This document shows positions 43,268 to 52,271 of a stretch of 64,000 nt of DNA, piece by piece. Positions within the stretch are counted from its first letter, which is position 1. Each line of letters begins with the position of its first letter. A program made the position numbers and the translations under genes. This DNA is from Halobacteriovoraceae bacterium. Its GTDB lineage: Bacteria > Bdellovibrionota > Bacteriovoracia > Bacteriovoracales > Bacteriovoracaceae. The notes beneath the pieces were generated by a model. The model ran no database searches. It was not told the origin of the DNA and worked only from the letters and a program-made list of their open reading frames with translations. The stretch lies in assembly GCA_002711995.1 (NCBI GenBank), contig PASN01000007.1:25546-89545 (forward strand), in the 5' to 3' direction.

Positions 43268-45322
43268 ATGAGCGCCAACAATCTTTTTAAGTCCGCCTCT
43301 TTTGCAGTGATGTTATCAGTCACTTTTAATACTGTTGCAATGCCTGCCTATGCGCAGAGCACTGGTCAGGAACAGGTGAAAACTCAGCTTTTTAGCACTG
43401 CAAACTCTCAGCTTTATCAAGCACAGCAGCTTCTCAATACACGAGATGGTGGTGATAAGGCCTACGAGCTCCTTAGAGACTTGCTAAAAAATGATGACAC
43501 AATTAACGAAGTTTCTAGAAAGAAAATTCAAATGGCCGCTAATAGCATTGAGAATTATAGAGACGGAAACTTTTTAACAAGACTATTGAATACAAAAAGA
43601 TTTAAGGAGAGACCATACCTTAAAGCAAGACACTTGCTTGCGGAAGCAATCATGGACTCTAGAGTTGCTTTAAACGAATCAAGTGACTCCGAAATTTTGT
43701 TCGTTGAAAAACTTCTGAAAAATTATTTTTACCCAGGACACCCTGACAAGGTGGAGATTCACTACCCATCAACATCTGAGTTTGCTTTTAAAACATGGGC
43801 ATACACTAAAGAGAACATGTATCGCGCAAAAGTTGGTGAGTCTACAGAGTCAGTTGATGGCAATGCTCAAAGTCATTCCCCATCAAACGCTGGTATGGGG
43901 ATGAACCAGCCTGATATTCTAGGTTTGCCAGAAGTGGGTGAGGCCCCTGAAGATGAAGAGGCATGGCTTGAATTTATGGAGGGGCTTGCCACCTCCGCTG
44001 CAGAACTTGCTCAAATTAAAAGTGAATATGGACAAATCCAGCATAGAGTAATGAATAGGTATCTTTACCAGTCGATGCTTATGCAGGCAATTGCTGAGCC
44101 TGGCTCTGCTATTGTTGATCCTCAGCTGCAAGAATTTTTAAAATCGGTTCGAGTTGAAATTGATCTTGGCGACACAGCTGAGGTAACTGAAGAAGAAGTT
44201 ATTGCTTATAAAGATCAATTAGGTGAGGGAATTGTTAACTCAAGCGATGATGAGCTATCAATAAACCTTTCAAAGCTATATGAACTTGATAGACCAGGAT
44301 CTATTTCAAACCTTAGCCTTCAAGTAAAAAAACAAAAGGACGAGGGTGATAGAACCTCTCTGTCTGTGATCTCTAGTGTGTCAGGTGAAGACCTGATGTT
44401 TATTAGACTTATGCAAGTTGTGGCCGTTGGACTTAAAGACGGTCGTGAAATGAGAACAAGCAAGGCCGGAGTATTTACGATAAGCGTAATTGACAAAATC
44501 TTTGATACTTTGGCATCTTGGTCCAGCTCAATTAGAGGAAGCCAACCAGCATCCGCTTCTTTGGCCGGAAAAGCCATTAATGCTTTAAGAGCTCTCGGTG
44601 GTGGCATTTTTAAAATTCCTCAGAATGTCTTTGACAATATTGCATCTCTTGGACAAAGCAAGATTGGGAAGAAAGTCCTTGATAAAATTAATAGCAATAA
44701 GACCATTCAAAATGGAAACTTAATGAAAGGTCTTGTGGCACTTGGCGTTATCGCTGAAGTAACCACTGCGGCAATAGAGTATCAGTATATTGAAACAAGA
44801 AAGGAAAGACTTGATCACATAAGTGAAACCTCTACAAGAGTCGCGGCAACAATGACTTATCTAGTGCCGGTCGTGGGACAGGTAGCTGCGGTTGTTGATC
44901 TTTCACATATGGTTATGGGCACTGGACTTGAAACAGCAGACTTCTACCGTGGGATAGTAACACTATCCAAGTACGCAACACTTGCATACTACGGAGAGTC
45001 GCCAACAACAATTGCTCTATCTAAGCTTGAAGTGTTTTACAACTTACCTAGAAACAATGTTTACCTTGAGCGTCATGGAGCTTGGATTGAAAACAAAGAG
45101 GATGCAGAGGCAAGACAAGTTGATCTGTTCCTAGAAATGGAAGAAATCACTCGCAACAACCTTATCCTTCTATATAGAGCTCATAGAAGTCTTGATAGGG
45201 GAGCTAACAATGACTTTGGTGAAAGAATTTATGTATACTCTAATCAATATGAATCTAATCTAGAGATGATGCATCAGACTGAGCAAGAGATCATAAAAGA
45301 ACTTGAGAAGTATCAAGACTAA
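43268..45322 (+). CDS. Large secreted protein of unknown function
   Basis: A 684-residue exported protein with a Sec signal (cleavage near residue 30, after AYA). I do not recognise it. The first 300 residues are helical and acidic with a Gly/Met/Asn-rich stretch near 205; residues 350-420 are beta-like; a hydrophobic segment MTYLVPVVGQVAAVVDLSHMVMG near 540-562 could enter a membrane, and the C-terminal 100 residues are charged and helical. No cysteines are visible, common for envelope proteins of low disulfide content. Large size and single-gene setting suggest a surface or periplasmic structural or effector protein. A perfect hairpin follows the stop. Confidence 0.72.
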   Translation: MSANNLFKSASFAVMLSVTFNTVAMPAYAQSTGQEQVKTQLFSTANSQLYQAQQLLNTRDGGDKAYELLRDLLKNDDTINEVSRKKIQMAANSIENYRDGNFLTRLLNTKRFKERPYLKARHLLAEAIMDSRVALNESSDSEILFVEKLLKNYFYPGHPDKVEIHYPSTSEFAFKTWAYTKENMYRAKVGESTESVDGNAQSHSPSNAGMGMNQPDILGLPEVGEAPEDEEAWLEFMEGLATSAAELAQIKSEYGQIQHRVMNRYLYQSMLMQAIAEPGSAIVDPQLQEFLKSVRVEIDLGDTAEVTEEEVIAYKDQLGEGIVNSSDDELSINLSKLYELDRPGSISNLSLQVKKQKDEGDRTSLSVISSVSGEDLMFIRLMQVVAVGLKDGREMRTSKAGVFTISVIDKIFDTLASWSSSIRGSQPASASLAGKAINALRALGGGIFKIPQNVFDNIASLGQSKIGKKVLDKINSNKTIQNGNLMKGLVALGVIAEVTTAAIEYQYIETRKERLDHISETSTRVAATMTYLVPVVGQVAAVVDLSHMVMGTGLETADFYRGIVTLSKYATLAYYGESPTTIALSKLEVFYNLPRNNVYLERHGAWIENKEDAEARQVDLFLEMEEITRNNLILLYRAHRSLDRGANNDFGERIYVYSNQYESNLEMMHQTEQEIIKELEKYQD

Positions 45323-45335
45323 ATAACTTCATTGT

Positions 45336-45355
45336 CCCCACCCTTAAGGGTGGGG
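45336..45355. terminator. Perfect 20-bp palindromic hairpin
   Basis: CCCCACCCTTAAGGGTGGGG is perfectly self-complementary, so a very stable stem forms, 14 bases after the secreted-protein stop. No T run follows in either direction, so factor-independent termination is likely but not certain. Confidence 0.6.
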
Positions 45356-45433
45356 GTCTATAACCACCCCCCCTCCTTCTAATTTTTGCCAATAGGCGAT
45401 TGTTTGAGTATGTATTAAAGAAAAGGAAGGGGT

Positions 45434-46669
45434 ATGGACGCACTAATTACCAACGACGCCACAGTTTTAGGCCTGCTATTCTTAGTTCTAGGCACAGTTT
45501 TTTACACAGAAACTCTTGATCGATTCGCAAAATTTTACGCAGTTGTACCTGCTCTTTTGCTTTGCTATTTCATCCCCGGAATTATGAATTCAATTGGCCT
45601 TATTGATGGTGAAAGTTCCAAGCTTTACTATGTTGCATCTAGATATCTACTCCCTGCAACCCTTGTTTTACTTACATTGGGAGCCGATCTTCCTGGTGTT
45701 TTCAAGTTAGGCCCAAAGGCCTTAATTATGTTCTTAACTGGAACTCTGGGGATTATTCTTGGAGGACCTGTGGCAATCCTATTCACTAAAACCCTTTTTC
45801 CGGAAATGTTCGCTGAGATGGGAGCTGAACAGATGTGGCGTGGCATGACTACGGTGGCGGGGTCATGGATTGGCGGGGGGGCCAATCAGGCCAGCATGAA
45901 AGAGATTTTCGAAGTGTCTGATCAGGCCTTTTCAATATTTGTTGTAGTGGACATTATGGTGGCCAATGTATGGATGGCCGTCCTTTTAATCCTCGCTGGA
46001 AGGAGTGCCAAGGTGGATAAAGCTTTTAAAGCGGACACCGCAGCGATATTTGATCTAAAAGATAGATTGGAAAAGATACAAAAAGAAAATCAAAAAACTC
46101 CTTCCACACAAAACCTAATGATAATTGCTGCGGTTGGATTTGTTCTTACTGGCCTTGCCCATTTAATTGCGGACAATGTCGCTCCGTTTATAAAAACTAA
46201 TTATCCGGAGCTTTCAAGGTTTAGTCTTACGAGCTCATTCTTCTGGCTGATCGTTAGCGCCACCACATTCGGTGTCGCGCTATCTTTCACTAAAGCAAGA
46301 AAGCTAGAGTATTATGGAGCAAGTAGAGTCGGAAGTGTGATGCTTTATGTGCTTATTGCGACGATAGGAATGCACATGAATGTAACTGAGATTTTTAGCC
46401 ATCCTGGTTTATTTATAATTGGCTTTGTTTGGATGCTCTTCCACGCAGTTTTAATGCTTGGAGTTGGAAGACTTATCAAAGCACCTCTGTTTTTTATCGC
46501 TGTAGGCTCCCAGGCCAATGTTGGAGGTGCGGCCTCAGCTCCAGTAGTAGCTAGTGTCTTTCACCAATCGTTGGCGTCTGTGGGTGTTCTTCTTGCAGTG
46601 CTTGGCTACGTATTGGGGACATATGGGGCGTGGCTCTGCGCTCAGCTCATGCGTTGGGCGGCCGTTTAA
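45434..46669 (+). CDS. DUF819 family membrane protein
   Basis: A 411-residue inner-membrane protein with about ten helices that matches DUF819 (YjcL-like): LFLVLGTVFYTETLDRFAKFYAVVPALLLCYFIPGIMNSIGL at the start, YLLPATLVLLTLGADLPGVFKLGPKALIMFL near 72, AGSWIGGGANQASMKEIF near 142 and VGSQANVGGAASAPVVASVFH near 355. The GSWIGGGANQ and SQANVGGAASAP repeats suggest two inverted halves like a secondary transporter of the anion or amino-acid type. Substrate unknown. GGAAGGGG precedes the ATG. Confidence 0.9.
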   Translation: MDALITNDATVLGLLFLVLGTVFYTETLDRFAKFYAVVPALLLCYFIPGIMNSIGLIDGESSKLYYVASRYLLPATLVLLTLGADLPGVFKLGPKALIMFLTGTLGIILGGPVAILFTKTLFPEMFAEMGAEQMWRGMTTVAGSWIGGGANQASMKEIFEVSDQAFSIFVVVDIMVANVWMAVLLILAGRSAKVDKAFKADTAAIFDLKDRLEKIQKENQKTPSTQNLMIIAAVGFVLTGLAHLIADNVAPFIKTNYPELSRFSLTSSFFWLIVSATTFGVALSFTKARKLEYYGASRVGSVMLYVLIATIGMHMNVTEIFSHPGLFIIGFVWMLFHAVLMLGVGRLIKAPLFFIAVGSQANVGGAASAPVVASVFHQSLASVGVLLAVLGYVLGTYGAWLCAQLMRWAAV

Positions 46670-46678
46670 ATTTTAGGC

Positions 46679-47668
46679 CTAAACATTTTTGACGAGATTA
46701 AGTGAGTTTAAGAACTTTAAAAATGATATGCCCTCAATTGAGGACTTAAGTGAATCAAGAGGTTCTAGATTAACTAGGCCTCTAATAATCTCTAGCTCTA
46801 GAGCTTTTGTAAATTTAAATAGCTTCTCCGGGGTGTAAATCAGGATATGCTCGCCTGAGTCTTCCACGTTAAAAATATTCTTATAGTTTAGAACAATTAA
46901 TTGAGAAGGGTTAAACTTACTCATTCTTTTGGGCGGCTGACAGTTATTTAAATTGGCCAGTTGTGCTTTCTTATGTAGCTCTTCAATGATCTTTTCTTTA
47001 TTTGAAATGCAGAATTTAAAGAACTCTTCAGTTTGGAGTCCTTTTAAAGATTTCTCTAAGAACTGCTCATTCAGATCAATAGGCTGGCCTTGCAACTCCA
47101 GGGATTTTGCTATGAAGTCTGCAAGTCCAATTTTGGGAATGGAAAACGCCAGGTGTATGGATTCTTCATGTGAGATGGCCTCATGCTCCATACCCTGTGG
47201 CAGGTAGAAGGCCATGCCTTTTTCTAGCTTGAATTCCTTGTCGCCTAGGGTCCAAGTCTTTGAACCACTTAACTGTATGATCAAAATATCGTAATTGTCT
47301 GAATGCTTGCTTAGTGCCTGAATACCGTTTGCAGAAAAGTATAAATTACACCTACATATGCAGTTATACTTTAGAGATAAGGCACCACAAATAGTGTCGA
47401 TTAGGCCAGAGCCATGTTGAACATCCATTACCCTGAAACTGAACTGGTTATTTAGCGCTTCCTCTTTTAAGTTTTTTAGCTCAATTGGATGTAGGAATGT
47501 TTTAAATCCACCATTGAGGAGCTTTTGTACCTTATGGTCTTGATTAATAACTATAGAGTCGAGCAGGCCGTCAGTTGACAATTGATTTTGAAAGGAGCCA
47601 TCATAATCGTATAGTTCAAGTCTTTCAGGTGTAAATCTGGATATATAGTTGTTCAGTGTTGAAAACAT
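46679..47668 (-). CDS. JmjC/cupin-type 2-oxoglutarate oxygenase-like protein
   Basis: A 329-residue soluble protein. ANGIQALSKHSDNYDILIIQLSGSKTWTLG near residue 113-142 matches the JmjC (Cupin_4/RoxA-like) core: H-x-D metal ligands in KHSD, and the G-x-K-x-W strand. GMEHEAISHEESIHLAFSI near 162-180 gives the third metal His. Ribosomal or protein hydroxylases share this core; in RiPP clusters related enzymes oxidise peptides. The C-terminal 120 residues (wing-like) are not recognised. Lies at the left edge of the modification-gene island with a divergent promoter region shared with the membrane gene at 47810. Confidence 0.8.
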   Translation of the reverse strand: MFSTLNNYISRFTPERLELYDYDGSFQNQLSTDGLLDSIVINQDHKVQKLLNGGFKTFLHPIELKNLKEEALNNQFSFRVMDVQHGSGLIDTICGALSLKYNCICRCNLYFSANGIQALSKHSDNYDILIIQLSGSKTWTLGDKEFKLEKGMAFYLPQGMEHEAISHEESIHLAFSIPKIGLADFIAKSLELQGQPIDLNEQFLEKSLKGLQTEEFFKFCISNKEKIIEELHKKAQLANLNNCQPPKRMSKFNPSQLIVLNYKNIFNVEDSGEHILIYTPEKLFKFTKALELEIIRGLVNLEPLDSLKSSIEGISFLKFLNSLNLVKNV

Positions 47669-47728
47669 TTAATTAAAATCTATTTGTGGCCTACAGGCCC
47701 TTAATAACAATTAATTGTCTGTTACATG

Positions 47729-47755
47729 ACCTCATAAGTAAAATCTTAATGAGGT
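47729..47755. repeat. Inverted repeat in divergent promoter region
   Basis: ACCTCATAAG and CTTAATGAGGT form arms around TAAAAT with one bulge, between the JmjC gene and the membrane gene. It may be an operator for both directions. Confidence 0.4.
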
Positions 47756-47809
47756 TAAATTTTATTAATAGCAAGGGGCGTTTTTATTAAACCACAGGTC
47801 ATTAAAAAT

Positions 47810-48220
47810 ATGCTGGTGTTCATATCACTGCTCACAGTGTTTTATACCCCAATATTTTTAGAGATCGAGAGCTGGCCTTTTACAGACTGGAGAGTGTTTA
47901 ACTACAGTTATCATCCGGATCGTGTTTATGTGTTTAGTTTGGAGGCAGAGTCCGGTGATAATAAAGATGAGAAGTTTCTAGAGAACATTAACTTTGACCC
48001 AGTAACCTTTAACAGGTTTACTTACAAGGCATATTATACAAAAAACTATGACCAGCTTGAGGAGTACATCTCGGGGGTCCTTAAAGGTGAAGAGTTTGAA
48101 CAGTATTTAAAAAAACGGCAAGGCAGGCTTGATGTCAACTTTGTGATGATTTCTGTTGAAAACACATCACCATTAAAACTAAAACGATCCATAATCAAAC
48201 AATATGAATTCAATAAATAG
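47810..48220 (+). CDS. Membrane-anchored partner of HTTM protein, unknown family
   Basis: A 136-residue protein with one N-terminal membrane helix (LVFISLLTVFYTPIFL) and a soluble domain. I do not recognise the family. It overlaps the HTTM gene by 17 bases, so it is a coupled partner, as often seen for HTTM (gamma-carboxylase-like) proteins. The ATG at 47810 has no good ribosome site; AAGGGG lies 7 bases before an in-frame ATT at 47786, which would add eight residues (KPQVIKN after the start), so the real start may be that ATT. Function not assigned. Confidence 0.6.
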   Translation: MLVFISLLTVFYTPIFLEIESWPFTDWRVFNYSYHPDRVYVFSLEAESGDNKDEKFLENINFDPVTFNRFTYKAYYTKNYDQLEEYISGVLKGEEFEQYLKKRQGRLDVNFVMISVENTSPLKLKRSIIKQYEFNK

Positions 48221-49070
48221 ATTCTTCACAAACAAGCTGAGTAGCGGCCAATTTTTTGTTTTTCGCTTTCTTTTTTGCATCGCTGTGCTTTTGTATCTGC
48301 TGTTTAATTGGTTTTACGTCACAGGTCCTTATGGTGGAAATTATAATCCTATACCTTTGTTCGAGCTTTTCAAAATTGAGCAGTGGAGCTTGGGTGTAAA
48401 TAAGATTCTCTACATACTGCTGCTTGGATCCTTGTCGTTTCTGGCCTTTGGAAAGCTGCCTCGAATCTTCACAGCTTTAAGCACTGTGCTCTTCTTCCTC
48501 TTTATGGGAAATTATCTTGGCTCGATGAAGTCTCCCAATTCCAACTATGTTTGGCACTCTCACAATATGATTCTTTATATTTTGTTGGCCCTAAACTTCC
48601 TGCCTGTAAACAAAGTTAAAACTTTAAGCTTTCAAAGCAAAGAGTTTTATTTGTGGGAGCTAATCCTATTAAAGCTAATTGTTTGCACTGGCTACTTTGG
48701 AAGTGCCTATATTAAGCTAAAAACTAGTGGGCTGGATTGGATGGACGGGTATACGCTGCAAGCATACTTTATACAGAAGCATATCTTAACCGGTAACACA
48801 TTCGTTCTTAATTTCGTGGACAACTTAAACTTATTAATTGTGATAAGCTGGTTTACAATCTTATTAGAACTTATATTTTGCTTTGGCCTGCTTATTAGAA
48901 AAACAGAATTTTACGTGCTAGGAATGCTGTTTGGATTTCATCTTATGATACTTCTCACACTTGAAATAAACTTTATCAACAGTCACTTCTTACCGATTTC
49001 AACTCTTTTCCTGGCCAGGCCAATACTGGGAGGACTCAAACGATTTTTAAAACAAAGCCCTTCTTCATAA
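48204..49070 (+). CDS. HTTM-domain membrane protein
   Basis: A 288-residue protein with about seven membrane helices. The pattern SGQFFVFRFLFCIAVLLYLL at the start, the HSHNMILYILLALNFLP segment near 113-130 with the Asn/Pro after it, the IKLKTSGLDWMDGYTLQAYF stretch near 170-190 and SWFTILLELIFCFGLLI near 208-225 fits the HTTM (horizontally transferred transmembrane) family related to vitamin K-dependent gamma-glutamyl carboxylase. The catalytic Lys of the carboxylase is not placed by me. Possible role: lipid- or quinone-linked electron or modification step. Coupled to the small partner gene; ends 6 bases before a convergent radical SAM gene. Confidence 0.78.
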   Translation: MNSINRFFTNKLSSGQFFVFRFLFCIAVLLYLLFNWFYVTGPYGGNYNPIPLFELFKIEQWSLGVNKILYILLLGSLSFLAFGKLPRIFTALSTVLFFLFMGNYLGSMKSPNSNYVWHSHNMILYILLALNFLPVNKVKTLSFQSKEFYLWELILLKLIVCTGYFGSAYIKLKTSGLDWMDGYTLQAYFIQKHILTGNTFVLNFVDNLNLLIVISWFTILLELIFCFGLLIRKTEFYVLGMLFGFHLMILLTLEINFINSHFLPISTLFLARPILGGLKRFLKQSPSS

Positions 49071-49075
49071 GAGGT

Positions 49076-49858
49076 CTAGCTTGTGCACTTTTTACAAATA
49101 TCGAGCTGAAAATTGCCTTTTTTGGTCTGCTTTCTAATTTTGGAAAAACTCTGTTTGTTCCAAATATCTAAAATTGTCTCTGTTTGAAGATCTCCAAAAA
49201 CATAGTCGCCGTGATAGTCATTGCAACAAAGAACTACTTTTCCAAGAGCATTTATTGTCAAAGCTTGAGATGGGTACATACATTTTTTGAATCGTTTATA
49301 ATCGCTTAAATCAACGGCTCCGCCACGATTCATCAATTCAAGCTCTGTTTTTGGGCGGTAAGTGATCTTTATCTGGTTTGAATATTTATGCTTGAGGTCT
49401 ATAAGATTTTGCCTAAGCTTATCACCATGTTCAGTTATAATGATCGCATCAACTGAATTCTTGGCCAGCTTTTGTATCAGCTCCTCGTTGAGGTAGTCAC
49501 CATTTGTGTGAATGGCAATCATCGAATCATTTAATTTCTTTTTAGCGTACCCAAGCATTTCTGGGAGCCTTTTATCCAATAATGGTTCGCCATATAGGTG
49601 AGGGAGCAGCTTACCTGAGAACTTTAGCTCTGAAAGCTCATCTATAATTTTATAGTACAAATTGGGGTTAAGAGTTATTTCATTCTTCCGACTTCCTCTG
49701 TCAAAGTTAACATTTGGACAGTATGAACATCTTCTATTGCAGTATGTTGTTGTTTCAATAATAACAGTATTGAAGAAACCATTGAGCCCATTGCTAATGT
49801 TCAAAAAGTCGAAATAATAATTCCAAAGACTGCTTGTTGAATTAATTAATTTTTTCAT
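49076..49858 (-). CDS. Radical SAM/SPASM enzyme
   Basis: A 260-residue soluble enzyme. Residues 40-47 hold C-x3-C-x2-C (TYCNRRCSYC), the [4Fe-4S] and S-adenosylmethionine site. A C-terminal SPASM-type region is present: CMYPSQALTINALGKVVLCCNDYHGDYVFGDL near 195-230 and DICKKC at the end, giving auxiliary cluster ligands. SPASM enzymes often modify peptides (sactipeptide, PQQ, mycofactocin and others), but also sugars and tRNA. There is no adjacent short peptide gene that I can support; the TOMM-like precursor is 10 kb away. Product unknown. Confidence 0.88.
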   Translation of the reverse strand: MKKLINSTSSLWNYYFDFLNISNGLNGFFNTVIIETTTYCNRRCSYCPNVNFDRGSRKNEITLNPNLYYKIIDELSELKFSGKLLPHLYGEPLLDKRLPEMLGYAKKKLNDSMIAIHTNGDYLNEELIQKLAKNSVDAIIITEHGDKLRQNLIDLKHKYSNQIKITYRPKTELELMNRGGAVDLSDYKRFKKCMYPSQALTINALGKVVLCCNDYHGDYVFGDLQTETILDIWNKQSFSKIRKQTKKGNFQLDICKKCTS

Positions 49859-49964
49859 TTAATTCTCCAAAGCCAAAGAGACAAGAAGAGGCGGTTATTT
49901 TGAAAGTTTGGTCTTTACCAATTAAGTGTAACACAAATAAATGTGTTATGCGCACCAAGCGTTC

Positions 49965-51146
49965 TCACTCTTTAGTTTGCTCGATTGAGATGGAAGCCAA
50001 TTTATGCGAGCCAGAGATATTTTTTAATATTTCCTTGTAACTAGAGTGACCGGTGAATTTTGCCAAAGGAATATGTCCTAACCGCAAATTGGGATCATTT
50101 ATATCAAGATTATGGGTGGTTTTAAGCCAGTCTTTGACCGAATCAAAATTATCCTTGTTAAGGAGATCGTTGCTAGGCCTAAAGTATAAAAAGTGATTGG
50201 CGCAAAAGGATACTTGAGGGTTTGGTTTGGAATCCGTACCTGCCTCAAATGCCGCAAGAACAGAGTAGCCTATTTGAAAGTAATTCAAATACACATGGTT
50301 TTCTTTTAGTTCGGTAGAGAAGGCCTGGTTATTATGCTCCGTAAATGGAAGAGGAATAGGTCTTGTGTGGCCATCAAAAATCACCTCCACAAATCCACCC
50401 TCCCAGTCATTTAATAAATCCTCGGCCATGTGAATATAGTAATTCAAATTTTTCATAGATTGGCCTAGTTCTTTTAATTCTTTATTGCCGGAGGATTGAT
50501 TTATAAGCTCTAGTACTTTCGGGTAATAATCTTCGAAGGCCTGGTGAAGCCTCCATAATGAGTGTCGAGTAATTTGAGTGGGAGCATAATCAGAGATTTC
50601 AAATTCAAAATGGGCCTTAAGCATTTTGTCGCAGGATTTAAGCTCTGATAAAATTAAGCTTGTCACATGATCGAGATCCTCAAAACAAGCTCCATAAAAT
50701 AGTCCATCATTTAATAAATTCGGGGTAGTTCTTAATTGGAAGGACAAAGCGTAGCACCATTGCCTTGCGATAGGGCTATTAAATACTTCGGCCCGTAATG
50801 GCAATTTTTTACCGCCCTGCCTCTTAAAACAATATTCCACAGTTAATTTGTCGTTATAATCTGAGGTCTGCTGTTCATTTACAAGATAGTTATTCGCCCT
50901 GTACCAATCAAAGGCCGTTTTTATAAGCAGAGTCTCATTTGGGGAATTGTTTGAACTTTTATGGTGTAAGGCCATGACATCTTCATAGGTGAAAACCTGA
51001 AGTTGTTCAAAATAATGGAAAAGCAGAGCTTTCAAGTTATTAAGTTTTCTTGAATCTTCAATCTTTGGGCCTAAGAGGTGGGGAATTTTGTTGAAATCAA
51101 AAATGAGGTAAATATCTTTGTTTAATTTAAATCTCACAATCTGCAC
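49965..51146 (-). CDS. Protein of unknown function
   Basis: A 393-residue soluble protein that I do not recognise. Helical N-terminal part with NLKALLFHYFEQLQVFTYEDVMALHHKS, a central EFEISDYAPTQITRHSLWRLHQAFEDYYPKVLELI helical region near 205, and a C-terminal beta-like part with many His and aromatic residues (FGWS-type absent). No signal or membrane segment is visible. It lies between a radical SAM gene and a divergent unknown gene within the modification island, with a 105-bp gap to the radical SAM gene. A role as precursor-binding or enzyme partner is inference from place alone. Confidence 0.65.
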   Translation of the reverse strand: MQIVRFKLNKDIYLIFDFNKIPHLLGPKIEDSRKLNNLKALLFHYFEQLQVFTYEDVMALHHKSSNNSPNETLLIKTAFDWYRANNYLVNEQQTSDYNDKLTVEYCFKRQGGKKLPLRAEVFNSPIARQWCYALSFQLRTTPNLLNDGLFYGACFEDLDHVTSLILSELKSCDKMLKAHFEFEISDYAPTQITRHSLWRLHQAFEDYYPKVLELINQSSGNKELKELGQSMKNLNYYIHMAEDLLNDWEGGFVEVIFDGHTRPIPLPFTEHNNQAFSTELKENHVYLNYFQIGYSVLAAFEAGTDSKPNPQVSFCANHFLYFRPSNDLLNKDNFDSVKDWLKTTHNLDINDPNLRLGHIPLAKFTGHSSYKEILKNISGSHKLASISIEQTKE

Positions 51147-51162
51147 AACCTTAAATATCGTG

Positions 51163-51168
51163 TATAAT
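51163..51168 (+). promoter_or_regulatory. Candidate -10 box
   Basis: A perfect TATAAT lies 42 bases before the ATG at 51210 in the 63-bp divergent gap. The -35 region matches the consensus poorly (TCTGCA), so this rests on the -10 alone. Confidence 0.35.
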
Positions 51169-51209
51169 TAAAATGATAATAAAGTAATTCTAAGTTATGG
51201 TTTAATTAT

Positions 51210-52271
51210 ATGATGGAACAAAAGATTTCTCTAACTAATTCTCTGCAAAATGATTCTCCAGAAATCTTTAAGCTACTGCAAAGTTACAGCAAGCAGATGA
51301 GCGCTGAAGAGGTGTTCTCTGGTAATTTAACTATAGATGGCGTCTTTACCCTTAAAAACCATAAAAGGTCTAAATTTAAAAAACTTGAAGAAGGCGCCTT
51401 CCTCTCACTGAAGGGGTTCTTAGGCGAATTGTCAGACTACTCCTTGCTATTGAAGGCGGATCAAAACATTTTGGGAAATAAAAACACCGCACAAATGTTT
51501 CCGATGTTGGAAAGAAAGATTCCATTTCAATGTTTATATTCAGAGTTAGTGAAAGAGTATGAAGTTAGTGTGAGATTTATCGAAAAGTACTTAGAGCTTT
51601 ATAAAACAGTTCCAAATATTCCGATCCCATTAGCAATCTATTCTTACGATGATGAATATAAGGGGAAGATTCTCACTGCTTTAGAAGAAAGCGTTCCTAA
51701 GTTTGTCTTTGAGGAGATAATAACTATAACAAGAAATGATTCATTCGGTGTAATGAAGTACTTTTACCCTAGCGCCCCTTTTAGAGTCATGGATGTTAGA
51801 AGCAGAGATCCTAGGGCCGAGCTCTTTTGGGGGTCCAATAATTCTATTATATTTTCTTGGTGTGATTTGTTAATTGAATCAGTTCTTATTGGATTTCTTC
51901 CTGGAACTAAGCATTTTGCGATCCAAGGTACTGCGCTTGATCCACAGAATCTTCTTCTTAGCGGCGGGTTTAGTGATTTAGGATCCCTTGTTTCCATCTC
52001 AGAGCTAAGTGAGGAGGTTGCATTGGAATCATTTGTTTATTGCATTCAGAAAATTGCTAAGTCCAGCTTGTTGTTGTTGGATTTAAAAATTGAAAATAGT
52101 TCTATGAAGGAAGAGAGGAAGAGCTACCTAATAGGAAAAATAAATTCATACATAGAAAAGAAGTTAGAAAGTACATCTAAAGAGTATGGATGTTCTATCC
52201 CCAAACCAATTAAAAAATTCTTAGAGAATGATACAGAGAGCATATTAAAGAACTACAACTGTTTAACATAA
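51210..52271 (+). CDS. Protein of unknown function
   Basis: A 353-residue soluble protein with no recognised motif. Residues 70-115 read as helices with a hydrophobic stretch; a central region (DSFGVMKYFYPSAPFRVMDVRSRDPRAELFWGS near 175-207) is followed by two hydrophobic strands (SIIFSWCDLLIESVLIGFLPG) and an AIQGTALDPQNLLLSGGFSDLG segment near 237-258. The C terminus is Lys-rich. It could be a nucleotide- or SAM-binding protein but I cannot show a site. It overlaps the convergent HTTM gene by 19 bases. No ribosome site is evident. Confidence 0.6.
   Translation: MMEQKISLTNSLQNDSPEIFKLLQSYSKQMSAEEVFSGNLTIDGVFTLKNHKRSKFKKLEEGAFLSLKGFLGELSDYSLLLKADQNILGNKNTAQMFPMLERKIPFQCLYSELVKEYEVSVRFIEKYLELYKTVPNIPIPLAIYSYDDEYKGKILTALEESVPKFVFEEIITITRNDSFGVMKYFYPSAPFRVMDVRSRDPRAELFWGSNNSIIFSWCDLLIESVLIGFLPGTKHFAIQGTALDPQNLLLSGGFSDLGSLVSISELSEEVALESFVYCIQKIAKSSLLLLDLKIENSSMKEERKSYLIGKINSYIEKKLESTSKEYGCSIPKPIKKFLENDTESILKNYNCLT

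Noticed and set aside
49859..49964. Short precursor peptide next to the radical SAM gene
   Set aside because: Only a 15-codon frame (ATG near 49937) exists, with no ribosome site and no Cys-rich core.
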